Assembly: GCA_002633005.1 (NCBI GenBank)
Contig: NMRA01000027.1
Span: 91,436-123,834 of the forward strand
Direction: 5' to 3'
Origin: Phoronis australis
Taxonomy: Eukaryota > Phoronida > Phoronidae
DNA length: 32,399 bases
Numbering within the stretch: the first letter of the stretch is position 1; each line of letters opens with the position of its first letter. The position numbers were made by a program, and so were the translations under genes. Below, piece after piece: positions 1 to 9,384 of the stretch. The notes below the pieces were generated by a model. The model did not search any database. It was not told the origin of the DNA and worked only from the letters and a program-made list of their open reading frames with translations.

Positions 1-312
1 TCAGTGAGCTCGTCGGAGTGGGCTACGCCCGTGGTTCCCGTGTTGAAAAACTCGGGCGACGTTCGCATTTGTGGTGATTATCGTTCCACGTTTGGCCCAC
101 CGCCAAGTAACTTACCGCCGCCACAAGCCTTCGTACCGCCAACTCGGTTGACGGAACAACTTTCTACGCCTGTGGTCGATCATACACATCCCACTGCGGA
201 TTCGAACGCTACCACCGTACGATTACCCGTACAAAATCCACCAACAGATTCGTCTGTAGTTGTGACGTGTTCCGGAAGGAGATCAATCCAACCAGACAGG
301 CTGAACTTTTAA
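1..312 (+). pseudogene. Ty3/gypsy Pol remnant, internally deleted
   Basis: The reading frame is open from the window edge to a stop at 310-312. Its first 25 or so residues match the start of a Ty3/gypsy reverse transcriptase, with the [10 protein letters not shown] and VRICGDYR blocks that precede the RT palm. The frame then switches abruptly to a proline-rich stretch and ends in [12 protein letters not shown], which resembles the basic C-terminal tail of gypsy Pol after the integrase. RT palm, RNase H and integrase core are therefore missing, and the two ends are joined in frame near nucleotide 93. The LTR at 521-688 follows on the same strand, as expected for a 3' end. The family assignment is from remembered motifs. 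The product cannot be active. An assembly collapse could also produce this junction. Confidence 0.75.
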
Positions 313-520
313 TTACTACTTATTATAACTAACTTCAGTCATCAGTAAGATCACCTTACAGCACACAGCAGTGTGATACATCGTTTTAGTTATGAATGGA
401 CACTTAGTATCGTTTTACAAACAACACTGTTGACAGTGTGTTACATGCATGTTTGTGTTTAGTTTGAAGTGTTCCTCCATGTTTATTTACGTTTGCAGTA
501 GTTAGCTAAGGGTAGAGGGA
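313..520 (+). other. Gypsy 3' untranslated region and polypurine tract
   Basis: Non-coding stretch between the Pol stop and the LTR. It ends in the purine-rich run GGTAGAGGGA (511-520), directly against the LTR, which is where the plus-strand primer of an LTR retrotransposon sits. No other feature is seen. Confidence 0.55.
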
Positions 521-688
521 TGTTGTGTATTGGCAATGCTACTTGTGGTTTTCCTTAGAATATAGTCACGTGGTATTTATGCCCACAAGCCACGTACTCG
601 TCCCCTTCTTGTATTAGTTCTCCAAGTGAATAGATGTATTATATTTTACTCTCATCTGTGTTGTTTTACTGGTTCTACGAACACAACA
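521..688 (+). mobile_element. Gypsy 3' LTR, 168 bp
   Basis: The segment starts TGTTGTGT (521) and ends ACACAACA (688), a perfect 8-bp inverted terminal repeat with the TG...CA ends typical of LTRs. A polypurine tract lies immediately upstream, and the Pol remnant on the same strand is in the correct order. The short length suits gypsy groups with small LTRs. The 5' LTR lies outside the window, so the target-site duplication cannot be checked. Confidence 0.75.
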
Positions 689-757
689 GTCCTCAATGAC
701 TGACAGGTGACTCGGGTGAAGGTTAAGTAAACTGTAAGTACGAATGTCACTGTTTTG

Positions 758-866
758 CGGGCCGGGAGTTCAAGGTACAGGGAGTCAGTAATTAGTTTGT
801 CGCATACGTTACGGGCCGGGAGTGCACGGTACAGGGAGTCAATGACGAGCTTGTCGCATACGTTAA
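758..866. repeat. 54-bp tandem duplication
   Basis: Two copies with a 54-bp period (758-811 and 812-865), each beginning CGGGCCGGGAGT and ending in CGCATACGTTA. A few mismatches separate the copies. A CA-rich stretch of CACACCCA-type repeats follows at about 910-955. The rest of 690-1500 holds nothing I recognise. Confidence 0.8.
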
Positions 867-1500
867 TTAACGGGAAGATAGTGATCACGGCACGTGTCGT
901 TGGAGCATAACATGCACACCCATGCATCCACACACCCATACACCCGCACACAGCGCGGGATATCAATTGAACAAAGTTAGATACTATAGGATAGTGAAGG
1001 TGAACTTGCAAGAAATGACAAACTTACTCATTTACCAATCTTTTATCCGGTTGTTTCCTCAAAACTTCACAACTTCCCCTGAAACATAAGTAGTGCAGTT
1101 AATACCGTAACATTGAATTCAGTTGATCTTAATTTCAGGTAGAAACTAAGCGAGAAAAACGTCGGGGGCCGTGGACACGAGTGCTTTAGTTCACTCCGCC
1201 AACGCACTGCAGGTCACAACACGAGTGAAACGCTGGTAATTTACCTAGCAATAGCTGGTACAAGAGACCCATTTGACCCATATATTTACATATAAATTGT
1301 AAATGAGTAATTGTGACCGGGGGTTGCAACCTCAGCCACGATAGTAATAAGTTTGAATTGCCAAAAATAATAAGCCGTCTGCCCACACGTAAGCCCTCTG
1401 TACTTACAAAAAATGTCCTGTCGTTAATTGGGAGTTAAAATTCGCAAACACACTACTCCAAATTTTAGTTGTAAAATCGGTGTCCGGCAAGGGTGCATTC
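867..1500. other. Unassigned spacer
   Basis: Contains the CA-rich run at about 910-955. No coding similarity, RNA gene or terminal repeat was recognised. Confidence 0.5.
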
Positions 1501-2080
1501 TAAGCCCGCGTTTTTGAGTGGCCTTGTTTCCTATTTAAGAGAGCGTTGTGGCAGAGGAATCTATGTTAATGCTGATTACGAGATTAACCTCTATTTTTTG
1601 CACATAATCTCTTGTTAATCAGAGACACCGTAATTGAGCTGCAACGAAAACTTAATGTGCTTGGAGAATTTTGTAAAAATTGGCATCTTACAGTGAATCT
1701 AGAAAACAATACTAATGTCTTATTGCTTACAAGCGTGGCGGAACTGTCTGTTCGTACGAAAAATGGCACTTTAGAGATAATTTATTTGAAACCAAAGTGT
1801 ATCATAAATACCCAGGTGTCTCAATTATTGGAATCAAGCGTGAAAGTTCTTGAAGGCTCGACAAGCATTAAATTTGATAAAAGCGTGTTTAAATTAATTA
1901 GATTGCTCTTCACCACCAGTTCTTTTTAAGATGTTTGGTGGTACGATTCTACCAGTTTTGGTGCAGAGAGTAGGGGTGTCTCAATTGCCAATATTGTAGA
2001 AAGTGTTTATAACGAATTCTGCAAGTATGCCTTGCAACTAAACAAAAGGACGCCAACTGTCATGGTTATATTGTAATGTA
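1500..2080 (+). pseudogene. LINE reverse transcriptase fragment, family 1
   Basis: A decayed non-LTR retrotransposon RT in several frames. RGIYVNADYEINL-like sequence (about 1555-1590) is followed, after a frameshift, by the palm region leading into DTVIELQRKLNVLGEFCKNW (from about 1621). The block WHLTVNLE is typical of LINE RTs. Another frameshift near 1760 moves the frame to a segment ending YHKYPGVSI. The thumb region reappears at about 2005-2075 as VYNEFCKYALQLNKRTP. The catalytic YADD box is FAHN (1597-1608), so both aspartates are lost. The 5' part and the 3' end are missing, and it runs into a second LINE in the opposite orientation. Exact clade not assigned. Confidence 0.75.
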
Positions 2081-2119
2081 TTGTATTTGTTTATCATAGT
2101 GACAAGTACAAATAATTCA

Positions 2120-3560
2120 AACAGTCATAGATATAGCATTCGTAAGAAAGAAAAGCACCCAGCCCAGTTTGGCTTATTAGTCACTTTAACCACACAACCC
2201 AGATGCACCATAAATGCGAAGGTTTCTAAGTTGAAGTCTACAAAGTTCGCCACGTGAAGTGAAACATGAAATATAATAGACCCGGCTCTGTGAGTTATAA
2301 AGAGAACAATCAAACACAAAATGTAGCTCATACTATACAGAATAAGTGCCAACACAAACACAGTCTTTCGCTTGCAGGAGTTTTAACATAGCGACCAGTT
2401 TCCAAGTGCAGTGGGAGATTTCCTGCTCCAAACTGGGCCAGAAGAGGTCATTCAGAACGAAATAAATTAAGCTTAACATACGGTTCAGTTAAAAACTCGA
2501 GCTTAAATAAAATGTGTGTTCTTAACTTGGATTTTGTTTCAACAGACTTAGCCCAAACATGTTTCGAGTATTCAAATAGTTTGTTTCTAGCGACTACTAC
2601 GTTACAAAAAGTCACATTTTGAAAACAGGATTGCATGCCAATTATGTTAAGCTACTTGATTATGACGTGTATCCAACCATTTCTACCAACAGAGTACTCC
2701 CATAGAAATACCTTTTTCAATAACCTATCATCACCTGTGGTCACTAATTTGTTCCAAAGACGCAACATATTCAGTTTAAACCTGTTTCCGGTCTAGTTCC
2801 AGCCCATGTCACCAGTAACATAATGAGTGGCTGTAAATCAGTTGGCCCCTAGATAAAGACACATCGCTCTGTTTTGAAAATTTTCATTGCTACCAAAATT
2901 GTTGTTACCCCAAACGAATGACCCGCAATCCGAAATTAGTGCCACACACGAANTGGCATTTGGGTTTATGTTAGGATACCTACCCATGTACAAAAAATGA
3001 AGTTGTTTTAAATTTTGACGTATAGACTGGTTTTTTGAAAATCTACTGGTTTTTATATGGACTGTCTCTTAAATGTTTTAATTGTTTCGAATCCTAGATT
3101 ACGTATTCAAATTTTCTTTAAAGTCAAGGTGTTGATCCAGCATACAGTCTAAATGTTTGTATGAGGATTTATAACTAATGATTCTAGGCATGCGCATTGC
3201 TCGAAGAGGGACATGGTTAGTTTTTGTAATGTTTAAAACCATTCTCCATTTTTGCATCAGTTGTTTAAAGCCTTCAACTTATCTTGCATGCCATTTTCAT
3301 TTTCATACAGAAGTGCAATATTGTAGGCATAAAGAAGAACTGGATTACTGTTTGTGCCATATTTGACACCTTTACACTATGCCATATTTGACACCTTTAC
3401 ACAATTTCCTAGTTTCCAGAGCTAAGTCATTTAAATATAAGACAAAGAATGTCGGTTACCCTTTTACAGAACCGTGACCGTCAGGGCAAAAGTTGTACAG
3501 TAACAATGATGTGGATAATGTATTTGTACATCTAAATTAAGATTCTTCTAACATGTGACC
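2120..3560 (-). pseudogene. LINE RT and C-terminal region, family 2
   Basis: Read on the minus strand from 3560 downward, this is a second decayed LINE. YLNDLALE and CKGVKYG-like blocks lie near 3440-3385. The active-site box is YAYN instead of YADD (3320-3331), followed by ENENGMQDKLKALNN. A thumb block with NRAMCLYLG and GDMGW-like sequence (about 2870-2800) follows, split by frameshifts. ARNKLFEYSKHVWAKSVETK (2448-2636) and a terminal cysteine/histidine segment with HFVFDCSLYN (about 2330-2285) complete the 3' half. It differs from the plus-strand LINE at the homologous thumb block, so they are separate families. It carries a 25-bp internal tandem duplication (3356-3405) and an 'n' at 2953. 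Both catalytic aspartates are lost, so it is inactive. Confidence 0.75.
3356..3405. repeat. 25-bp tandem duplication inside the LINE
   Basis: GCCATATTTGACACC followed by TTTACAC occurs at 3356 and again at 3381, two adjacent copies 25 bp apart. It lies in the RT coding remnant and shifts its frame. Confidence 0.85.
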
Positions 3561-3782
3561 ATAGCATATAAAATCGAGTAATTTTTCACACCAGCTTTCT
3601 GTCAGCAAACACTGAATTAGCACGCGCTCACGCGGCCTTGGTACCCGGTCAATTTACTTTTATTGCAGCTGAAGCCGGTAACGCAGTGGTTTATTCATTG
3701 CTGGCATCTCAAAACATTTGCAGTCACGAATATTCCAAAGCATTACAAATTGTATTCAATGAGTCAGACTTTGTTTCAGTAG

Positions 3783-3790
3783 TATATAAA
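3783..3790 (+). promoter_or_regulatory. Candidate TATA box
   Basis: TATATAAA lies 60 bp upstream of the ATG at 3850, a reasonable distance for a TATA-driven transcript with a short leader. The motif is common in AT-rich DNA, so this is suggestive only. Confidence 0.3.
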
Positions 3791-3849
3791 CATTGGTTAA
3801 GGTGAGAATAATTCATTTTGCAACAGAACGCAGAATAACAAACGTCAAC

Positions 3850-4140
3850 ATGGCAACTCGCAATCGTGGCGAGAGCTCATCCGACGAAAACTTCTCAGGT
3901 GGATCGTTAAGTTTCACAGGCTATCATTTCGAGCCGGAATACAGTGATCAAGAAATACTAGAGAGGCGCCGTGAACATGCACAGGCAACGGAATGTGTGG
4001 ATAGTACTAAGGAAAGCCGTCATTCGTTAGACTCACTGTCGACGACTGCCGGCCACAGACACGGAGGTTTCACACCCTCATATTTGCTATTAACAGCGTA
4101 CATTTTATTCTTGTATACGGCGAGCCACTTCCTATCCTAA
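3850..4140 (+). CDS. Hypothetical ORF, possible first exon
   Basis: The ATG at 3850 has a good Kozak context (A at -3, G at +4) and opens 96 codons, ending at 4138-4140. The first half is polar and acidic (RGESSSDENFSGGS), followed by FTGYHFEPEYSDQEILERRRE, which resembles the short N-terminal YxFEPEY segment I recall from some invertebrate proteins annotated as P2X7-like. That resemblance is weak and from memory. The last 20 residues are hydrophobic (YLLLTAYILFLYTASHFL) and could be a membrane segment, or intron read-through if a donor lies earlier. The TATA box at 3783 supports transcription. It could equally be a chance ORF or part of an unrecognised transposon. Confidence 0.3.
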   Translation: MATRNRGESSSDENFSGGSLSFTGYHFEPEYSDQEILERRREHAQATECVDSTKESRHSLDSLSTTAGHRHGGFTPSYLLLTAYILFLYTASHFLS

Positions 4141-4321
4141 GCATTTCGGACTCTCAAGGAAGTCGAAAAAACGATATACCCGCTTTCCTCGTAGCTGCAT
4201 ATTTCGGGCAAGATGAAACAATGCACCGCAACATAGCGGCATTCACTCTACAAATGAACCACTGACGTCGCTGGGTCGTTTCTCACCTTCCTCGCAAGTT
4301 AACGTGACACCTCTCGGCAAG

Positions 4322-4527
4322 GTAAGGTCGACCGTATGCGAGGCGATGTGGAGATAGACCGATTAAGACGGTAAAAAAGACTAATTAAATCGAATTGAAT
4401 TCTCCTTTAAGGAAAACACTTGTACTTATAGACTCCTACTTAAGGAAAATACTCGCTTTAGAATACACAAGTTTTACATTGGAACAGGGTCACACGCAGG
4501 TCTAACTGCTAACGAGAGGATTTGCAG
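4322..4527 (+). other. Candidate 206-bp intron
   Basis: A strong donor, CAAG|GTAAGG, is at 4321/4322. A branch-point-like TGCTAAC lies at about 4507, and the acceptor TTTGCAG ends at 4527. The 35 or so codons upstream of the donor are open in the phase that would join the downstream exon, but a TGA at 4214 limits the upstream exon and no ATG is in frame. The splice motifs are seen; their use is inference. Confidence 0.3.
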
Positions 4528-4842
4528 CAATACTGGTCAAATTCAAAACCTGATTCATTTTATACGTCACCGCCCTGTCCTTGGTATTACCGCAGAAATT
4601 TGCTGACGAAGTTGGTAGATTGTGCAAGAGTAGTTAGATTATTTCAAAGCCATGATCTTTGTGAATTAAAAAGACTGGCGCTTTGTATTTTAAGAGCAAC
4701 AGTGCTAAGAGCTGAACTCTTATCAATGTTAAGTTGTAATGTAAACTATATTATGAGACCAAGGCTTAAATTCAATAAATATTTTTATTCTGATTCTGAT
4801 AATTCGAAGTTTGAATGCCTTGTGAAGAAATCAGAATTTTAG
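4528..4842 (+). CDS. Candidate terminal exon with SOCS-box-like C-terminus
   Basis: A 104-codon open frame starts right after the acceptor TTTGCAG (4527) and ends at 4840-4842. The segment HDLCELKRLALCILRATVL resembles a SOCS BC box (Leu-x-x-Leu-Cys/Lys-Arg pattern). It is followed by RPRLKFNKYFYSD, where a SOCS box has its proline/leucine Cul-box element and terminal aromatic stretch. SOCS boxes recruit Elongin B/C and Cullin to ubiquitin ligases, often at the end of ankyrin-repeat proteins. No ankyrin repeats are visible here. AATAAA appears at about 4913. The similarity is by eye, the BC-box cysteine is replaced by lysine, and the upstream exons are not identified. A degenerate or chance match is possible. 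Confidence 0.3.
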   Translation, partial: QYWSNSKPDSFYTSPPCPWYYRRNLLTKLVDCARVVRLFQSHDLCELKRLALCILRATVLRAELLSMLSCNVNYIMRPRLKFNKYFYSDSDNSKFECLVKKSEF

Positions 4843-5205
4843 TTGACATCCGCCTGAATATTATTGCGAAATTAAATACTTGATAGTTGATAGTAGAGAA
4901 TAAGTTTATTATGAATAAAAATGTTAATCTCTTTTCATTATTCGTTGGTTTTCATTGCCAGTTTTCATTTATTTCTTTAAACTTCTTGAAAAGACTCTGT
5001 GATTACCTTGGTGAATACAATGATTTACAAGGGAGCCTAGTCGGAAATATTAACATAAAGTTAAAATAAAAAGAGAGATGTACAATTAAATTACTTACAA
5101 TGTTGAAATGGATAAAACACAATTGAGTAAATAAGCAAGTTAAAAGATTACATTAAACAAACAAGTTAAATAGGCAACAAATATTAATGAAAAATAAGAA
5201 TTATG
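4843..5205. other. AT-rich spacer
   Basis: Possible 3' flank of the exon ending at 4842, with an AATAAA at about 4913. No coding or structured feature was recognised. Confidence 0.45.
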
Positions 5206-5219
5206 CAAATTTGAGCCAG

Positions 5220-5295
5220 CAAGGAACATCTGGTCTGAAGGTGCTCAGTAGATTGACAACTGGTCTGAAGGTGTTCCATAGATTAACAACTACCC
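5220..5295. repeat. Two copies of a 35-bp-type repeat
   Basis: CTGGTCTGAAGGTG occurs twice, about 35 bp apart, each followed by a TAGATT(A/G)ACAAC segment. A related, more diverged copy with GGAGGTGTTCTACAGATAAA lies near 5739-5770. The three copies suggest a dispersed short repeat flanking the 51-bp array between them. Confidence 0.6.
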
Positions 5296-5565
5296 TTAAA
5301 GCACAGGCACCTTTTATCAGCATTTGACGATATACTATGATAAAGAAAAAGGTATACAACTGCCATCCAATATGGCCGCCAGTCACTTCCGGAATAACTA
5401 AAAACATGTCAAGTCTGTGCGTAATTTAAGTCACGTTTTTTCTGCGACTGCAGCACGTTCACTAGCTCACCTGTTGACATGAAACCAAAAAAATACCATA
5501 AATGCCTCCAGATTTTCCTTGTTCAATCGGCAGCATTCACGGCAAAGCGTAGTTCCCGAAATGTT

Positions 5566-5678
5566 GCATCAACTAATGCTCAAGCTCATAAGGCCGCTGA
5601 CATCACCAGAACGCTTGTATCAACTAATGGGCATTCTCATAAGGCCGCTGACATCACCAGAACGCTTACATCAACTAA
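5566..5678. repeat. 51-bp tandem repeat, 2.2 copies
   Basis: Copies start at 5566, 5617 and, partially, at 5668. Each carries ATCAACTAATG, a 7-bp variable piece and then CATAAGGCCGCTGACATCAC. Because 51 is a multiple of three, this creates repeated peptides in two frames, but neither frame looks like a known protein. Confidence 0.85.
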
Positions 5679-5779
5679 AAGAATATCGTCGAGGGCTGAT
5701 TAAAGGCACTTGGGCCTTAAAATGTTCCATAGGATAACACCTTACCCTGGAGGTGTTCTACAGATAAACAACAAGATAT

Positions 5780-6635
5780 GTCATGTCATGTCATGACAAC
5801 ACGCCCCATGCGCTTTGCAGCGTCATCTGGTTTTAAATTAGATCAGTGATCACTACTATGATAATTTATTTTGTTCGGAAACATGTGTGTACTTTTCAAG
5901 GAAACAGCGCTAACACCCTCCTAAATGGTTTTACGGCTGCTCATGGAGCGCGTTCTGTTGGCAACTCACCGTGCTGTGGTCACGTTTGACTCTCCCTTCA
6001 TAGCTGGAGCTCGTTTACACACCGCACTAAAACATAGGATGTCGCAATCATCCGATAATGACCGTTATCTGTGATCAACATCAAAATAATCTGCTGTAAT
6101 TGGCACAAATGATCAAATTTTGTTTGTTTGCACAAGAATTTGGATACATTACCTGCGAGGGGCGTTATAAAGCAACTACATGCAGTTTCTTGCAGGAACA
6201 AAGATATGACGTCAAATTATTCTAAAATATTTTTTCCGATATTTATTATTATTGATTAATAAGTACAAAAACAAGCAAACAATTACACCTATTCATTCAC
6301 GCATGCACACCTCATGAGAGACCATTCTCGTATCTCGTATCTCATATAAAGTAAAACAACTGCTACATTGAGTTACCGTGAACAATAAAATTTTCCCATT
6401 TTGCGGAGAAGCTATCATACACAAAATGCTGAGATGCAATTAAATTTTTAGCGTTATAGTACTCATAAGTATACGTAATAAACATGTGAATATTGGATAT
6501 AATTTTGCGACATCTCTCCTTGTAAATGTACTGTTTGGCTAGTACTAGCAAAATGTTAAATAGAAAAACATGTCTCATCAAATCCAACAATAAGGGGTGT
6601 GTAAGAGAGACAGTTAGGATATTGAATGAGACACG
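5780..6635. other. Unassigned AT-rich spacer
   Basis: Short ORFs are present on both strands but none shows a recognisable domain. A short ATGTC-type microrepeat lies at about 5775-5800. Nothing else was supported. Confidence 0.45.
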
Positions 6636-6639
6636 TTTG

Positions 6640-6785
6640 AAGTGGGATTGGGACTGGGGCTAGGGTTGAGGTTGGGCTTGTGGTTGGAGCTGGTGCTGGG
6701 GTTTTGGTTGGGTTTGGGGTTCGGGGTTCAGAGTTCGGAGTTTGGGGTTAGGGTGGGGGTAGGGTTGGGGTGTTTGGTTTAGGGA
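6640..6785 (+). repeat. Degenerate telomere-like G-rich tract
   Basis: A run of imperfect hexamer-like units such as TAGGGT, TTGGGG, TTGGGT and TTCGGGG fills about 145 bp, with almost every unit carrying three or more G. The related motif TTAGGG is the animal telomere repeat, so this may be a decayed interstitial telomeric block. It also has many G-runs suitable for quadruplex formation. A shorter relative is at 15687-15730. Confidence 0.65.
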
Positions 6786-7140
6786 GAACGCGCTTAGTGA
6801 AAAGATCCAGTTAATCAATAGAAGGGGGTTCCTTACTCAACTTAAATAGTCGTTAATACCACAGGCGTCCTCAGCTTCTGATTGTCTCCAATACACTTTT
6901 TATAGTACTGCAAGTTATCGACAATCCGAGGAGTCGAGGACACGGATTTCCACGGGTGCTTCAATTCAGCCGTCTATACCAAGCACAAAACTCAATAAAC
7001 TTACACAAAATAGGGTTTCAATAAACCACTAGTAATTGTTCTTTCTTCTGATACCATTCACGGTGTTCTGCTCCAGCGAGATCCCAACAAATTCGCGGTC
7101 AACGCACAAAAATGTTCCCAAAAAGCCCACACATCAGTCC
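6786..7140. other. Unassigned spacer
   Basis: No protein similarity, RNA gene or terminal repeat recognised. Confidence 0.4.
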
Positions 7141-7258
7141 TACTTTGACGGTTCGAGGTCAAGGACGGTGCAGCANGCTGGGTGCGCGCATCTGCCGAAA
7201 TGCTGCTTATTCCTGTGCCCTGCCCCCCCCCAACTCAAAATCCTGGATCCGCCCCTGC
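7140..7258 (-). mobile_element. End of a DNA transposon or MITE
   Basis: On the minus strand the sequence starting at 7258 reads CAGGGGCGGATCCAGGATTT and continues into a long G run (the C run at 7222-7231). This GGGGCGGATCCAGGA start is a terminal-repeat signature I recall from many invertebrate DNA transposons and MITEs. The opposite end was not found; the 'n' at 7176 may hide it. The left border is a guess. Confidence 0.4.
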
Positions 7259-8340
7259 TACAGGTTGAAACATTATAATTCATTCCTTCCAAAAAGGACA
7301 GGGCCCTCAATCCCTCAAATTTTTGGCCCAATATCGGCCCTATTCCCCTCTCAAAAATATTGAAATATCACGCGAAATTCCCCCACGAGGCATAAAATTT
7401 CCCCTAGTGAAAAATCTCTCTGAGTTCACATCACCTGTAACCACACAGGTGACAATTTTTAAGAGCACAAAAGGCTACTTTAAATTGAGACAGATCCTAT
7501 GAGAGCTAGCAACAGGGCGGGGGTGCTATTGATGGTGATCGGGAGGTAGATTGTTCCCGCCCTCAATCGGCGAAAAAATCGCCTCTCAGTAGGCACTGGC
7601 ACTTTTCCCCTCGGATGAACAAGGTTCCTGCACTAGAAACATGATAACTATGATTGCATTGTCCAGTTAACTGAAATTGAGTTCTTAAACGAGGTTATGC
7701 TTTGGACGAACGAATTGGGTGTTTTAATTTTAATATTCAACTTGGTCCAGATTGAATTTGAAATCTAACATATGAAATAGACGTAAGAATTATTACAACT
7801 AAGAAAGCAGAATTGATGGTCAAATAACTTTTATTTTCAATTACGAGCCTGTGGTTTATTATTTTAATAAGAAATATATTTAATAACATCAATTATTCTT
7901 TCAGATCAATGACAAATCAACTGTTAGTCCCAGTGAGTGCATAGGATCAGGCTATGCTTGATGTTAATATTCTTGATCAACAAATTAAACCAGATGTGAC
8001 TAATTGCACATGCCAGCCACCACTGTCGAATATGTCTTCAACTCGTCAACAATACGAGCAGATGACCTGGTCCGCGTAGAAAGTATTTTGATCAACAATT
8101 TACAAGAAAAAACGTAACCCTGCATTCAGCATATTACCTTATCCGTAACAATACGATCGCAGTAATTTGGTCATATTTACTTTTCATGTTTCGAACCTAG
8201 TTTTCCGAAAAGAAATAAACCCTTTTGTCAGACAACTCTTTGGCGCCTTAACTTGTTCTCTAATGTAATTTTCTACGTCTCTGTGGTTAATTGTCGACAC
8301 ATCATTAAAATTCAATATCCAGGTTGGACTCGAAAGACCG
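7259..8340. other. Unassigned spacer with one small hairpin
   Basis: A perfect 7-bp inverted repeat, CACCTGT and ACAGGTG around a 6-bp loop, lies at about 7430-7450. Otherwise it is AT-rich DNA without recognised coding or repeat content. Confidence 0.4.
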
Positions 8341-8357
8341 GCTATTTAACTCACGCA

Positions 8358-8626
8358 ATGTCTACTTTCGCTTTGTTTATCGCAGTGAGCCTCGCTTTGG
8401 ATTTTAATGTCCGCCGCGTGAATAGAGTCTATGTGCGCAAAAATACAACAGGCTACACAACTTGCAGTGTAATATCCACGGTCTCTTCGGTAAGAAATTG
8501 TTATTCTTTGGAATAACGTGGCAAAAACATTATGTTCCCTTCTTTCAGAAAAATTCTTTCTTCACAACTCGGAATATGCGGCACGGCCATTCATGCCTTG
8601 CCATTTTGACAAAATTACGTATTTAG
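8358..8626 (+). CDS. Candidate two-exon small secreted protein
   Basis: An ATG at 8358 opens 44 codons beginning MSTFALFIAVSLALDFNVRR, which looks like a signal peptide with a hydrophobic core at residues 4-14. Exon 1 would end at 8489 before GTAAGA, a strong donor. A pyrimidine-rich acceptor, TTCCCTTCTTTCAG, ends at 8548, giving a 59-bp intron and phase-0 joining to 25 codons ending at a TAG (8624-8626). The predicted protein has 69 residues, with two cysteines and an NTT glycosylation sequon after the signal. No family is recognised. Fifty-nine bp is short for an animal intron, and without transcript data a chance arrangement cannot be excluded. Confidence 0.3.
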
Positions 8627-9380
8627 TCGGAAATAGCCGGAATTAGACGGAGTAAGCAATCCACAAATCACAGAAGTCGTTGCTTATAGGTTAGGCCTGT
8701 GACACACTTACCGATAAAAGAGGCCCCGCGATTCGCTATTTCGAGAATGAAACGAGATTTCAGAGTTCGTAGCTCAACTTGTTTGGCTAAAATAATCAAT
8801 TTGCAATATTCTTTTTTAATTTATAACTTTAAAATCTTCTTCATCTTCCATTCCGACTATAAATCGGCATATTTATTGAGAAACAAGCCAATTAATAATC
8901 TGTTTTGAATTTGAGTATTTTTGCCTGGCCGTGCGTCCTTGCGTAGGAATGCGCATTTTGCGTACGGCACACTGGTCTGAAATTATCATACAAAATATAC
9001 GAAATCTTAAACGTTTCGTTGTTTTAAAGTATGAGTGACATTTTGACTCCATATGATTTGCTGTAATCAGTCATTGGGGAAAATCGAACAAGGAAATTTT
9101 GGAGCCACACGCTCAAAAATCTGGAAACCAATCTCAGGCAGAACAAAGCGAAAATTGTTGATATGCAATAAAATGATAAAAAATACCAGGTTTTTTATTA
9201 TTTTATAGTTGTAATCAAAGCTAATAAGTCTAAAAAGTGTAGCTATTCAAAAATAATACCAAAATGTGTTTGTTGGCCATAGATCCGTAATTTCTCTTTA
9301 AACAACGTAGTTGCAGTCAGTACAGAACATACATCAGTGAATCCTACCAATGTCTCAGGTTTATAACATCGGCAGAGAGA
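8627..9380. other. Unassigned spacer
   Basis: AT-rich flank of the old satellite array. Short ORFs lack recognisable domains. Confidence 0.4.
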
Positions 9381-9384
9381 ATTT

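Noticed and set aside
7036-7363. Overlapping ORFs around the C run and the n at 7176
   Set aside because: They cross an ambiguous base and the transposon end; composition is low-complexity and no family matches.
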